Part shown: piece by piece, positions 57,301-64,000 of the stretch
Layout: each line of letters starts with the position of its first letter
How positions within the stretch are numbered: the stretch's first letter is position 1
Assembly (NCBI RefSeq): GCF_050436995.1
Contig: NC_134763.1
Location: forward strand, 4,030,001 to 4,094,000
Direction of reading: 5' to 3'
From: Anticarsia gemmatalis
Lineage: Eukaryota > Arthropoda > Insecta > Lepidoptera > Erebidae
DNA length: 64,000 nt
Notes under the pieces: model-generated
What the model was told of the DNA's origin: nothing
The model's input: the letters and a program-made list of their open reading frames with translations, nothing else
Database searches by the model: none
Program-made: the position numbers and the translations under genes

Positions 57301-57410
57301 CTTACCGTTGTCATGGTCTGGTAGTGGCAGACTGTCGGAGGCGTCGGACGCCAGCGCCAGATCCGGTGACGCAGACCCTAGCAAGGCTGAGAGCCCATCG
57401 TGTTCACCAT
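1..57410 (-). CDS. TRERF1/ZNF541-like C2H2 zinc-finger protein gene, ten coding exons, both ends missing
   Basis: Seen: ten minus-strand blocks bounded by AG acceptors and GT donors join in one frame without a stop, giving 568 codons (residue numbers count from the first codon in the window). Fingers: ZF1 C86/C89-H102/H106, ZF2 C114/C117-H130/H134, ZF3 C142/C147-H160/H164, ZF4 C296/C299-H312/H316. Leader and linkers are acidic or Ser/Pro rich. Known: 'KFKNIPALNGHMRLHGG' and 'KAFKRQDHLNGH' type fingers, three together plus one distant, are typical of TRERF1/ZNF541, nuclear proteins that carry ELM2-SANT and join HDAC1/2 complexes. Inferred: this is the insect member, a nuclear DNA-binding corepressor scaffold; the ELM2-SANT exons should follow past position 1. 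The first codon is split (xAT), so at least one earlier exon exists. Introns range from 80 nt to 21.8 kb. Family call fairly sure, exact orthology not tested. Confidence 0.85.
364..443 (-). other. Intron between exons I and J (80 nt)
   Basis: GT-AG borders on the minus strand; AT-rich, no other content. Confidence 0.85.
444..679 (-). CDS. Exon I: Ala/Pro/Ser/Val-rich segment ending LIELLKKGNTK
   Basis: The acceptor is cttgttgtag and the donor gtttga at 438-443, length 236 nt (2 + 78 codons). Sequence is Pro/Ala/Thr/Val-rich (APAPPPLSTIRSS) and ends STLIELLKKGNTK, a likely short helix. The donor is weaker than the others (GTTTGA), so an alternative end is possible, but the join to exon J keeps frame and phase. 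Confidence 0.88.
680..767 (-). other. Intron between exons H and I (88 nt)
   Basis: GT-AG borders; AT-rich, phase 1. Confidence 0.85.
768..906 (-). CDS. Exon H: charged segment after finger 4 (LIEEKIISRR)
   Basis: The acceptor is gttaattag and the donor gtaaaa at 762-767, length 139 nt (46 codons + 1). It encodes DSDSKKMDKKESTGPPLQ, a Val/Ser stretch, then VRALIEEKIISRR, likely a short amphipathic helix, and a Ser/Thr tail. The last G joins GC of exon I to make Gly. Introns on either side are short (91 and 88 nt). Confidence 0.9.
907..997 (-). other. Intron between exons G and H (91 nt)
   Basis: GT-AG borders; AT-rich, phase 0. Confidence 0.85.
998..1189 (-). CDS. Exon G: Ser/Gly linker and zinc finger 4 (family signature)
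   Basis: The acceptor is gaatttcacag and the donor gtaatt at 992-997, length 192 nt = 64 codons, phase 0 at both ends. A Ser/Gly/Thr-rich stretch leads to VEC-NL-C-HRKFKNIPALNG-H-MRL-H-GGYFKK. All four ligands are present (C296, C299, H312, H316). 'FKN(I/L)PALNGHMRLHGG' is the finger I associate with TRERF1/ZNF541 proteins, sitting between the N-terminal finger cluster and ELM2. This exon drives the family assignment. Confidence 0.95.
4395..4439 (+). promoter_or_regulatory. E-box plus perfect DR1 nuclear-receptor site and extended half-site
   Basis: CACGTG at 4395-4400, AGGTCA-C-AGGTCA at 4407-4419, and AAAGGTCA at 4432-4439. Known: DR1 repeats of AGGTCA are bound by HNF4, USP/RXR and Seven-up type receptors, and AAGGTCA by FTZ-F1/ERR-type monomers. 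Inference: an intronic enhancer. Not tested. Confidence 0.45.
9445..9470 (+). promoter_or_regulatory. Three RGAAC words at exact 10-bp spacing
   Basis: GAGAAC, GGGAAC and GAGAAC end at 9450, 9460 and 9470. Same-facing GAA words one helical turn apart resemble a step-type heat-shock element, which is one reading. The words are imperfect at the outer positions. Confidence 0.3.
10041..10076 (+). repeat. Three CACTGGAC words at exact 14-bp spacing
   Basis: CACTGGAC starts at 10041, 10055 and 10069. The words are identical while the six bases between them differ. TCCGCGACC occurs on both sides (about 9981 and 10079). Could be a cluster of factor sites or a worn microsatellite. Confidence 0.45.
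10900..10955. repeat. Imperfect hairpin (GTGCTGCGTCGGC / CGGCTACGGCGTAGCAC)
   Basis: The outer GTGCT and AGCAC pair, with mostly paired CG-rich arms and a 20-odd base loop. GC-rich patch in AT-rich intron; probably a MITE relic. Confidence 0.4.
11822..11959 (-). CDS. Exon F: Ser/Pro/Lys-rich linker, frame-neutral exon
   Basis: The acceptor is cttgttgcag and the donor gtaaga, length 138 nt = 46 codons, phase 0 at both ends. It encodes SSNPGSEKSSAATSSDSS, then Pro/Thr/Ala repeats and a basic tail (RPKPKASTAKPKSST). Being a whole number of codons with phase 0 borders, it could be skipped without changing frame (inference). Very GC-rich, as expected for a low-complexity Pro/Ala exon. Confidence 0.88.
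11986..12245 (-). repeat. 250-bp dispersed repeat, copy 2 (inverted relative to copy 1)
   Basis: On the plus strand it runs from TTCTTCATCGTATGGTTAGTGG to GCAACTGGCTATAGGCGCC, the reverse complement of copy 1 at 16459-16711. It lies about 25 bp upstream of exon F's acceptor. Copies 1 and 2 are thus in opposite orientation and enclose exons C, D and E. Confidence 0.8.
13182..13335 (+). mobile_element. tRNA-derived SINE
   Basis: The tRNA-like head starts GCCTCCGTCGCGCAGTGGTT (A box at about 13189-13199), and a B box GAGTTCGATTC lies at 13238-13248. It is followed by an A-rich junction and a body containing TGTTGTTACGGGTCTGG, a form common in lepidopteran SINEs. The 3' acceptor-stem half does not pair with the 5' half, so it is not a functional tRNA gene. 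The right border is approximate. Confidence 0.7.
13442..13560 (-). CDS. Exon E: Ser/Thr/Pro-rich linker after the finger cluster
   Basis: The acceptor is attatagcag and the donor gtaagt, length 119 nt (2 + 39 codons). It encodes G-T-A-S-T-V-S-S-N-S then Thr/Ser/Ala-rich sequence ending THPPHSD. No domain; expected to be disordered. Phase joins exactly to exons D (G|GC) and F (phase 0). Marked GC rise against the flanking intron. Confidence 0.85.
13561..14596 (-). other. 1.0-kb intron between exons D and E
   Basis: It carries the terminal-inverted-repeat element at 13659-13810; the rest is AT-rich with nothing recognised. Confidence 0.8.
13659..13810. mobile_element. 152-bp MITE-like element with 15-bp perfect terminal inverted repeats
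   Basis: Ends are CACGTATCTCAGTTG and CAACTGAGATACGTG. Inside, CCACTATTT and GTACATTG on the left recur inverted on the right (CAATGTAC, AAATAGTGG), so the whole element can fold on itself. No coding content. Target-site duplication not clear. Confidence 0.65.
14597..14733 (-). CDS. Exon D: end of zinc finger 2 and all of zinc finger 3
   Basis: The acceptor is gtttcag, the donor gtgagt at 14591-14596, length 137 nt (1 + 45 codons + 1). CT of exon C plus T gives Leu, continuing N-G-H-M-L-T-H (finger 2 histidines H130/H134). Finger 3 is C142-KADG-C147-x12-H160-TEN-H164, the C-x4-C form. The string KPYECKADGCGKSYCDARSL is strongly conserved-looking zinc-finger sequence. It closes with a short Pro-rich tail (HQPPAPDN). 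Confidence 0.95.
14734..16287 (-). other. 1.55-kb intron between exons C and D
   Basis: It carries a second, more diverged copy of the TIR element at 16055-16195 and an AAAATGGCGG (Pho/YY1-type) word at 14791-14800. The rest is AT-rich without recognised features. Confidence 0.8.
16055..16195. mobile_element. Second, diverged copy of the MITE-like element
   Basis: Shares GTCAGTTGGC, ACTATTTGAAAGCCA, CTGTACATTG, AATGTACC, ATAGTG and TTTGACGTATACCAGT in the same order as 13659-13810. Terminal repeats are degraded. Same orientation as the first copy, 2.3 kb away, on the other side of exon D. Confidence 0.6.
16288..16406 (-). CDS. Exon C: most of zinc finger 1 and the start of zinc finger 2
   Basis: Length is 119 nt (39 codons + 2). 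It starts V-C-N-K after the acceptor ttgttaag and ends Q-D-H plus CT before gtaagt. It supplies C89, H102 and H106 of finger 1, the linker SDERKYV (a TGEKPY-type linker) and C114/C117 of finger 2. Spacing is canonical C-x2-C-x12-H-x3-H. The exon is GC-rich compared with its AT-rich introns. A dispersed repeat begins about 50 bp upstream of its acceptor, unusually close. Confidence 0.95.
16459..16711 (+). repeat. 250-bp dispersed repeat, copy 1
   Basis: Begins AGGCGCCCATAGCCAGTTG and runs through GCGGTCATTCCATAGATGGG, CGTGCTTCGGAGGGCACGTA and CAACTTTGACACTAGGTTAA to AACCATACGATAAGAAG. It matches the reverse complement of 11986-12245 over its full length with scattered differences. Lies about 50 bp upstream of exon C's acceptor. 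Non-coding repeat of unknown class; a SINE or LINE tail is most likely. Confidence 0.8.
17819..17956. repeat. Three spaced hairpin repeats, core GRCACGCCTSTCGTGYC
   Basis: Units: TGACACGCCTGTCGGGCCA (17819-17837), GACACGCCTCTCGTGTC (17892-17908), TGGCACGCCTGTCGTGCCA (17933-17951). Each is a 6-7 bp stem around a CCTGT or CCTCT loop, followed by a short CCGC or CGCC word. Units 2 and 3 have perfect stems that differ by one paired change (A-T to G-C). Unit 1 has two mismatches. Function unknown. Confidence 0.7.
20620..20725 (+). repeat. Possible diverged third copy of the dispersed repeat (3' part)
   Basis: AAGTCGGTTCTTG, TTCTATTAACAACCATTAA and TACTAACCATACGAAAG follow the same order as the last third of copy 1, but with many changes. 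Weak call by eye. Confidence 0.35.
22380..22480 (+). mobile_element. LINE 3' end remnant
   Basis: Contains GGGACGTTTTTGCCCAGCAG followed by TGGGACACATAATGATAGAG, the kind of 3' tail I know from lepidopteran non-LTR retroelements. No open frame kept; borders approximate. Confidence 0.5.
23399..23540 (+). repeat. Diverged 120-bp tandem duplication
   Basis: GTCTGGGTTGTACGAAAAAA at 23399 and GTCTGAGTTGTTCGAAAAAA at 23519 start exactly 120 bp apart and differ at two positions over 22 bases. The following sequence is only loosely alike, so an old duplication. Confidence 0.4.
38184..38338 (-). CDS. Exon B: Ser-rich and basic linker ending in the first half of zinc finger 1
   Basis: The acceptor is ttgttgcag, the donor gtaagt at 38178-38183, length 155 nt (2 + 51 codons). 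It encodes a serine run, a Val/Thr-rich stretch, a basic segment (SAKKVRPKPASPNRQ) and ends in Q-C-Q. The final Cys is the first zinc ligand of finger 1; the second Cys is the second codon of exon C, 21.8 kb away. The basic segment could serve as a nuclear localisation signal (inference). Confidence 0.88.
40143..40175 (+). promoter_or_regulatory. Candidate TATA-Inr core promoter, plus strand
   Basis: TATATAAG lies at 40143-40150 and an arthropod initiator-like TTTTCAGCG has its A at 40171, so the TATA box starts 28 bp upstream of the presumed start base. That is the expected spacing. The block sits at the end of a GC-richer 300-bp stretch inside the minus-strand gene's 19-kb intron. Motif evidence only. 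Confidence 0.4.
40195..40231 (+). CDS. Candidate first coding exon of a nested plus-strand gene (12 codons)
   Basis: ATG at 40195 lies 24 bp after the presumed start site, with an in-frame TAG two codons before it. It reads MSSKKKDVVPLK plus one G, then a good donor (AGG|gtaagc at 40232). No acceptor with an open continuation could be defended downstream on the plus strand, so the rest of the gene, if real, is far away or unrecognised. It could be chance. Confidence 0.3.
42139..42180. other. Isolated 42-bp GC burst
   Basis: About 90% G+C (ACGGTCGCGGCGCGCCCCGG onward), with GGTCGCGGC occurring twice, in otherwise AT-rich intron. Lies 425 bp from the Helitron 3' end. Meaning unknown. Confidence 0.5.
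42606..45373 (-). mobile_element. Decayed Helitron with precise ends, internally deleted (2.77 kb)
   Basis: Seen: on the minus strand the element begins TCTATATATATAAAAATGAA at 45373 and ends GCGCGGGTCAGCTAG at 42606. The bases just outside are A (complement of 45374) and T (complement of 42605), fitting Helitron insertion between A and T. Known: Helitrons are rolling-circle elements with 5' TC and 3' CTRR ends and encode a Rep-Pif1 helicase protein, usually in 5-6 kb. Inside is a broken Pif1-like helicase in the same orientation, so the ends and the gene agree. Short length, frameshifts and loss of Rep show it cannot move by itself. A perfect 27-bp inverted repeat lies near both ends (42689-42715 and 45184-45210). 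Confidence 0.88.
42837..45079 (-). pseudogene. Helitron Rep-helicase pseudogene, Rep deleted, Pif1 helicase frameshifted
   Basis: Starts ATG CCG AGG AGA AGA CGA at 45079 (MPRRRRPDLGRS), the usual Helitron protein start, then passes at once into the region just before the helicase (RQPTVVHLAVHLENG); the Rep HUH nuclease domain is absent. A TAA replaces a sense codon at 44981-44983. The helicase shows LNQQQRIAYD, Walker A GGTGKTF near 44091-44108, Walker B DECTM, GDFRQI and, near the end, INKSQGQSLEV and YVACSRVG, the normal order of Pif1/RecD-type motifs. Frame is lost by about one base near 44481, near 43740, near 43495 and near 43118, and a second stop (TAA) sits at 43531-43533. The last block ends at 42837. 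A relic, not a working gene. Confidence 0.9.
45374..45645 (-). mobile_element. 5' fragment of a second Helitron abutting the first
   Basis: The minus strand reads A|TCTATATATATAAAAGAAAG from 45645, then GTCGTGTTAGTTACAC and a 'GGTAGCTTAGAGCC...GGACATAGGCTACTTTTTACCC' type segment often seen near lepidopteran Helitron ends. It runs without its own CTAG end straight to 45374, where the larger Helitron begins. This is what insertion of the larger element into the smaller one would leave; the remaining 3' part is not recognisable beyond 42605. Confidence 0.65.
47594..47906 (+). mobile_element. Complete 313-bp non-autonomous Helitron
   Basis: Begins TCTTTATAATATAATTCTTC after an A at 47593 and ends GCCGGGTCAGCTAG at 47903-47906 before a T at 47907. 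It contains the 'GTATGTCACTGAACTTCTC' and 'CTTGACCGATTCTCATGAAA' type segments I associate with abundant lepidopteran Helitron families. No coding capacity. It shares the GCCGGGTCAGCTA terminus with the 42.6-kb element but is inserted in the opposite orientation. Confidence 0.75.
57306..57410 (-). CDS. Exon A: acidic leader of the zinc-finger protein
   Basis: The acceptor is tttccacag at 57411-57419 and the donor gtaagc at 57300-57305. The exon is 105 nt: two bases completing a split codon, 34 codons, then one base (G). It reads GEHDGLSALLGSAS, then a run rich in Asp, Ala, Ser and Leu ending PDHDN. The last G plus AG of the next exon makes Glu. Acidic, hydrophobic-spaced composition resembles an activation or protein-binding segment, but no domain is recognisable. 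It is weaker than the finger exons because it rests on frame, splice sites and phase alone; the perfect phase join to exon B supports it. The other frame starting ATG GTG reaches a TAG after ten codons. Confidence 0.72.
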
Positions 57411-60400
57411 CTGTGGAAACAACCACTACGTTTACTTGTGAATATACACCTTTATATACCGTGGTATCTCTTCACCTATCCTGTAAAATTAAGACGAAAA
57501 TATAGTCTGTAGTTTTTGTTACAAAACAGTAATCTTTATTGAAGTAAAGGTCAAGGCTTTGAACATAATTATAAGATATAAAAAACTCGAAATATTCCGT
57601 GGCCTTTTCTTTTAATAATCGTTACAGTAGCTTGAGTCCTTAAATACGTTCCACACGTGTAACTTCAATCGAGTGATGAAATACCGGAACTATAAAACTT
57701 GTTGTTGCTCCCTATTTGTTGCTTACTCCGGATTAAATAACTTTCAAAGTTATCGATACCTTTGTTATGTTATCAACAAATGTTAACAAACACGTTTCTG
57801 TAATATTCTGAAGTATAAACTTTTTATTATTAACTCTCTCTAGATCGTATTATTATCTCAAGTGCTATTATGGCACCGCACATCTGCGTATAATATCAAA
57901 AGTATCTGATAGCATAATAATTGTTTTAAGACAGTCTGGCTGCGGGAAAGCACCGCGAATGTACCAAAGAGCTCTCAAAACTTGTGCAGCTTCGAATCCC
58001 TATAAATTATTTATGGCAGTTGAGCAATTTCCTTATTCCCTGATGTACGCCGCGTTCCCTAATTACGTAGGTTTTGAGTACCTCTTAGATGTCATACTCG
58101 ATTGTCTATTAACGAGAGTACTGTTTAATTCAGTCCTAATTTAATATTTTCGAGTGCTTTGTAAGAAATGAGATGGGGAAAGTCAAAGTTTAAAAACAAT
58201 CATAAGATGGCGGCGGGCCGTTCCAATTTAGAAAACAAACTTTTTGTAACTAGGTGTAAATGTGGTGTTCAATCTTGATGTTGCCATGATTAAAATCAAA
58301 TCGAATTATATTGTTTAGATCAAATGTTTAGATCTATCAAGTAGATACCAATAAGGTACGAAAAGAAGTATTTTTTCTATCAATCATACTTTTCCAAATT
58401 CAGTAATATGGTGACAGTAAAAAAAGGTTGTGGATTCTGTAGGCACGTTCTAGTTATCATCTTGTTTATTCGCAGCCAAATGTGGGACATAATAAAACGC
58501 CAACTGACGCGCGAAGGGTGCAATAAACGGAAGGTACTCGCGGCTTCAATTTCAAGAATATTTTTCTTCATGCAACGTAATCTTGAATTATGATTCGTTT
58601 ACACTTGGATATTTTGTCTGCGATGTGTGAACGCGTATGTGTACCAAATTTAAATGCGTGTGTTCAGGATCGTGGTGTGGCTTTCCCTCAATACATAAAG
58701 AGGATTTTTCGACCAGAATGACTGTTCGTAGCTTTAGGGTTCTTAACGAAAACTTGTTTGGGTAGATCTTATGTTTAATCTTCAATGGCATAATTTTACT
58801 ACCCTATATGTAGTAGATATCTACTAATGATCCTCGTTACGTAGGTATTCTATTCCACTTTGCAAGTTCAAGTAACTAAAAGAAAACTAATTTATTCAGG
58901 ATCCCTATTTCTGTCCCCTTGATTGCATAGTTTCGTAACAAAACCATTCGTGATTAAACGGTGTTTCTCGAGATGTTTGTTTAATAAGTAGCGGTCACCC
59001 GTTGCAGCCCATAACAAAGCATAATTGAGACCCGAGAAATCCTTCTAATTAGAAATTCATTGTCAGAAAACAACTTCAGACGGCAGCAGAATAGTTGAAT
59101 ACAAGTGAATAGTTAGCGATATTTCGGTCGGAATGGTCAATATTAATTACAAAGTGAGCCAACACGGCTCGACGGTTGCGCCACTCCGACAAATTTATTC
59201 AGCTAAATTAAATGACACTAAGTAAATAGCCGAGTGCAAATTGGTAGCAGTCTATTGTGGCTCAAGTGCCACTGAGCAGTTACTGGCTAAGTTTCGGCAG
59301 TAAGTCAGGCCGAGTACGGTATTACTTCATTTGCAACTTTATGGTACCGCATTTCCCTTCGGCGGTCGGGCGAGGGAGCCGCTCCTCGGCTTGTTTTATG
59401 AAAAAAAGTCTGGGGTGGTTTTCTTAAAATTATTATCCCGCCCCACTTCTTTGTTCCAGATAGTGAGGGGAAAGTAGAACGGTGACGTTCAACTGGCCCT
59501 TGTTATGTTTTCGACAATATTATGCTTATTTAATTAGCTATGCCCAACATTTTTAAGTAGGCTGGAACAACATCCACCTTCATGTAAAGATATTTTTTTA
59601 ATGTCCAAATTAATAGTACTTGTTCTCAACATTAAAAAATTCTCGACGAATAAAAAAACATTTAGGATATTTTTTGAAATTCTAGTACCGAATTGAATAA
59701 CTGTGGTTATTGAAAACTGAAACTAAAAAGAAGAAAAGTTCGTAGCCAAGTTGCATTAGCTGAACTTTGCGGAGTTCCTCTCTTTATTTAAACGTCATGC
59801 TATTCACAATTTGAACTTTCGGTTTTTTGCCACCGTCATTAAGTTCTTCGTAGGACTTCGGTTCACTTCGCAAAGAAGTTTCTGTCAGCGAAAATAGAGC
59901 ACATTTTTATATTGCACCGATGAATCTTCCACTTTTAAAAATGATTATTTTATAAATGCATTGTGACGAAAATGTATTGTATTATATTTTTAAATACTTA
60001 GAACTATTTTTACGTTATTGTTTCAAGCAAAAAAATGTATGTCCACTATAACAATAATTGTCTCCATAACTTGATGCTAGTTCAGGCTTTTGAAAATCGT
60101 TTGTATTCGACTAGTGGATACAAAAGCCATTGAATACACGAGTTTTGAAGCATGAAAAAATAAAACTAAATTGTTTTGTTGACGTTCTTGTTTTGTCATG
60201 TATGGTATTGAAAAATTGTGAGCACCTATTGATTGGCCGGACACTAGTGGTACAAAACAAATCGTGAATGATGTGGCCTTTCACGGCTTTTCGTTTCACC
60301 CGGACGTGCGTCATGTTAGTTCCTAGTGATGTAGTACTAACACTAAAAGCCCTGATTGTGTAGTGAAATAAATTGGACATTGGAATGCGGTATTTGTTTG

Positions 60401-63400
60401 TGGTGAAAGTCAATGCAATGCATTATAGGTTGGAATTTTATGAATATATAGAAATCATTATTTGTTTTCTAGATTAATGTTGTTGTTAATCAATAAAACG
60501 GGTTTTATAAATCTATGCTTTTCGGATTTGCGTAGTAGTAAATCGCCTATATTTACCAATCACACATAAAACAACTGTTAATAAAATATGCTAGCTGAAT
60601 AATTAACCAACTACAGCCATTAACATTTCTTAACAGAAACTAAAACTAATTTTGGCCGACATATAGAACTTTGAACGATCTAAGCGATACTAGCAATACC
60701 ACATTCTAGCGAAGTAATTTTTTCTACACTTAGCTCATATTATAAATGCCAAAAAAAATTGCTTTACCATCAATACAACCAGTGAGTTGTACATTGCATA
60801 TAATATATCACAAGCATAGCTAGTCTTCAATAGGAAACATAAATTTTATCTCTTATCCAAAAAGTGATACAAAGAAATATTTTCGCTAACAGTCGATATA
60901 GATAGAGATAGTAAATCATTTTGTAAGATGGCCGGCCGTCCCGCGAGTATTGAGGGCAACCTAGCAAGTTGCTGATAACATTCCCTCGTGGTCAGTTTTG
61001 TTCGATAGACCTATCAACGGAGATAGGGATCGAGAATAAAGTTAGACTAGATACCTAACTATTTTCGGTCATTGGGTCATATTATATTATTAGCCCTATT
61101 CTCTTATATAATATACGTGCCTTTTTAAAAAACCTTTTCTAATTTACCTTTTCACGATTAAGTAACTGAATTTTGTATCAGAAGAAAGTTCAAAATATTG
61201 TGTTAAATTTATTTTTCGGCACTATAATTATTGCTCTATTGCCACAAGTTGACTGGCGATATAACATGATCTTCATTCCATAGCCATAAGTAGTTCATAC
61301 GAACTATATACTTATTATCTTAGTGTAGAAAGAATCGCATGTCTTAATTTAAAACTGCTCCTTTAGAAGGTCTCAAGTATAATACAGCTAAAGTGGCGTC
61401 CAAATTACAACGACGGATAAATAAATTTCATGACCCCTCGTATTCAGACTCTCACTCTTAAGTCTTTTGCCCTTTGTCATAATATAAGCAAATGAGAAGG
61501 CACATTCTGAATTGTTCTTTTAATACAGCTAACAATAAATAAAATCAAAAGCCGCCATTATGTCAGTTATCTTGAGACCACCGCGGCTTTAACCACGACA
61601 ACATGCCTTGTCACATGATGCGAGAGGTAAGTTCTTTCAAATCACAATAGGTATACGCTAAACCATACTTACGAATACATGGTGAAACCATGTAAACATA
61701 TTTTTTATTCTCACTGGAAAAGCTTTGGGCAATTCATTCTTTTAGGTTTCAAACTTATTTTTAAGAAGAACAATTAAGATTTTCAAAAGACTAGGGACCA
61801 ATTTTTTGTTAATATTATTACAGATTTTACTAAACTACTAAGTTGTCTGTATAGTGGCCTCGTCTCAGATTCTGCAGAGGACAATTATGACATCTGATAC
61901 GGCTTTAAAGTTGTTAGACGAGTCGCGAGCGTAGAGGAACTTAAGTGCCGACGATTTAGATAATTACTTTATAGATTTTGTTTACGGAGCTCTACTTTAA
62001 CAAAGTTCGCTAAAAAGTCACCTGGTACATAATATTTTTTCATTAGCTCGCGTGTGCCTACGTGTATTACTTCAAAAGTTTTCACCATTGGATCCGAATC
62101 GCCAGGGCTTTTGTGGCCTGTCGGCATTCAATCAGTGATATAAGACAACTACTAGATTCCAAACTGCTATTTTCTTTACAAAAAAATCGAGCCAAAATGA
62201 AATAATTAACATATTTGGTTCGTAGTAAAATTCTCTAAAGATAAAAGAGTAATCTATTTATTGATATTCTTGACTGCACACTACTATAGCTAGCGTATAG
62301 CTTACGTAGAATAAGGATCTAGACTTGACTATAAGTACTATTGAAAACTATTAAAGTTTAAGTTACGTGTCACGTTTGTATAATATACGTATGCGTAGAT
62401 ATCAACACGGTCTCAAGAGAAACTTGGGCCGACAAATCACAAGTTACTAATAGTTAGGCACTAAAGTAAAAGGCATTTACCACAGACTTAAATAGTTACG
62501 TCGCGCACCCATTTTGTCAGATGCGACTAACATCTGCCACCAATATATTATAACATTTATTAACAAAGTTATATGAGGGTTCGTGTTTGTCGTAAAATTT
62601 AATAGAAACAGCCCTATATGAATTTATGAGGCCCAAAATGCGGGCGATCGAGATGCCAGCTCGCTAATCTCACTGGATACTGGAACATTTTCCTACGAAC
62701 AAAAATATTTATGTTGTGATTTCATTTCGCTGGATGGTTTTGAAAAATGGAATCAATTTTGTGTAATTTTATCTCGTTTTGTTTATACGTGTTGTGAAAT
62801 ATAAGGGCCATTGTTACGTATGGAATGTAGGCTTTATGTTCGTTTGAAAGCTTTATTAATTTAATTAATATATTCTAGTGTGCTGCATAACATTGGTGAA
62901 GGGATATTTGGAATGTTGAATATGAGGCTTATTCGTATTGTTTATTGCAAAAGGACAGTGGTTGATAGTTTTTATTTTACACCGACTTTCCACTAATAAT
63001 AGTAGAGTTCATCGGACTTTTACCATTGAGAGTTGGTAAATCTTAGGTTTTACCGGAAAATCTTAGGATTTACCACAGGTCGGGCCTTTTACAGTAACAT
63101 ATACATTGATAACTACGTCTATTCCCTAATTAATTATGTACTTACTAAAATATTATAATAAAATTTAGTCAAAGGACAGGGAGAAATTCGTGAGACAGCT
63201 TCCAATTTGTCCCAACATAAATAGTGGTGTTACTCAACTCTTAGTTTCTAGGTCACAGAAAACAAGTCTAGCCGCAACTGTTTGACAATGGCTGCAGCCA
63301 ACACTGTACACTGCGATACACAAATCAAATGCAAATGTATGGAAATAATGCGCATGACATTTCACACTCCACTTCCCAACCATTCAAGATCCGAAAATTA

Positions 63401-64000
63401 GAGCATTTCGTTTTTGTTTCCATTTTCCTCTGTATTTACAAAACTGAAAGAGAAATAGGTGTGAGAATTGTAAAATCGGTTATGTGGAAACTGGGTTTGT
63501 AACACGTGAAATTTGTGGATTTCATTTTTATTTCTATGCTTGTTTTTCATCAATCGTTCAATTGAATTATTTGGCTTATAAGTAGTTAAATAATTCAGCA
63601 CACGCTGGAACTGAGTGATCATTGTTAATAAATATAAGCATACTCGGAAAAAATAACTTGTCAAAAAGGCAAACAAAAGATACGAGAGTTTTCATTTAAC
63701 CAGTATTTTCCTTTTATAAAGAAACGTATGTGAAACATTTCAGTTACGTACATATTATCGAATGATCCGCCGTCATATCTACCGACTCGGGCGGGTGAGT
63801 CGGCTGAATCCACAGATACAATTTACAAAAGTGACAATTCATCTTTGTAAGTGCCTGCGTCGACGATGCTCCGGGTGAAATATGCACTACTACCATTTAT
63901 TCATATTGCAGATTGCTTACTGCTCTGTTTTTTATCGTTTCCAGTTTACTGAGGTTGGGTTTTAAGGATAATGTTTTGTTTTTTCTGTTCGTGTTATCTA
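57411..64000. other. Upstream region, no gene recognised
   Basis: AT-rich sequence on the 5' side of exon A, presumably the preceding intron. I found no exon whose donor and phase (ending one base into a codon) could be defended. Words of the Pho/YY1 type occur at 58204-58214 and near 60927 and 61553. Confidence 0.5.

Larger units (their letters stand above)
38339..57305 (-). other. 19.0-kb intron between exons A and B
   Basis: It contains a candidate plus-strand promoter and start exon (40143-40231), a 42-bp GC-rich burst (42139-42180), and the Helitron cluster at 42606-47906. The rest, 38.3-40.1 kb and 48-57.3 kb, is AT-rich with no recognised gene or intact element. Confidence 0.75.

Noticed and set aside
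1..64000. CRISPR arrays, rRNA, bacterial operons, viral insertions
   Set aside because: No regularly spaced direct repeats, no rRNA-like sequence and no polymerase, integrase or capsid motifs seen outside the Helitron helicase.

Overview
The window looks like intron-rich, AT-rich arthropod DNA, most likely from a moth or butterfly. The best taxonomic clues are three Helitron 5' ends of the TCTATATATATAAAA type with CTAG 3' ends, a tRNA-headed SINE, and a LINE tail containing CCCAGCAGTGGGACA. I know these styles from lepidopteran genomes; no search was run. There are no bacterial genes, rRNA, CRISPR arrays or viral genes.

One host gene dominates. On the minus strand, ten coding exons between 57410 and position 1 join in a single open frame of 568 codons with perfectly compatible splice phases: 57306-57410, 38184-38338, 16288-16406, 14597-14733, 13442-13560, 11822-11959, 998-1189, 768-906, 444-679 and 1-363. 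The product has an acidic leader, three tandem C2H2 zinc fingers, a Ser/Pro-rich low-complexity linker, a fourth C2H2 finger of the 'FKNIPALNGHMRLHGG' type, and a long Ser/Pro/Thr-rich tail. The finger sequences and layout point to the TRERF1/ZNF541 family of histone-deacetylase-complex zinc-finger proteins. The ELM2-SANT part known in that family would lie beyond position 1, and the initiator exon beyond (or unrecognised above) 57410. Both ends of the gene are therefore missing here.

The rest is intron. The 1.2-11.8 kb intron has several compact motif clusters (a DR1 nuclear-receptor site next to an E-box, and 10-bp and 14-bp phased repeats) but no convincing gene. The 11.9-16.5 kb block carries the zinc-finger exons, two copies of a TIR element, a SINE, and an inverted pair of a 250-bp repeat that flanks exactly three exons. 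The 16.4-38.2 kb intron has a three-copy hairpin repeat and a LINE remnant. The 38.3-57.3 kb intron holds a possible plus-strand core promoter with a tiny start exon (40143-40231), a decayed Helitron whose Rep domain has been deleted (42606-45373), a fragment of a second Helitron abutting it (45374-45645), and a complete 313-bp non-autonomous Helitron (47594-47906). Above 57.4 kb I recognise no gene.

Exon calls rest on open frame, GT-AG borders, phase agreement and zinc-finger residues. Regulatory-site calls are motif reading only.
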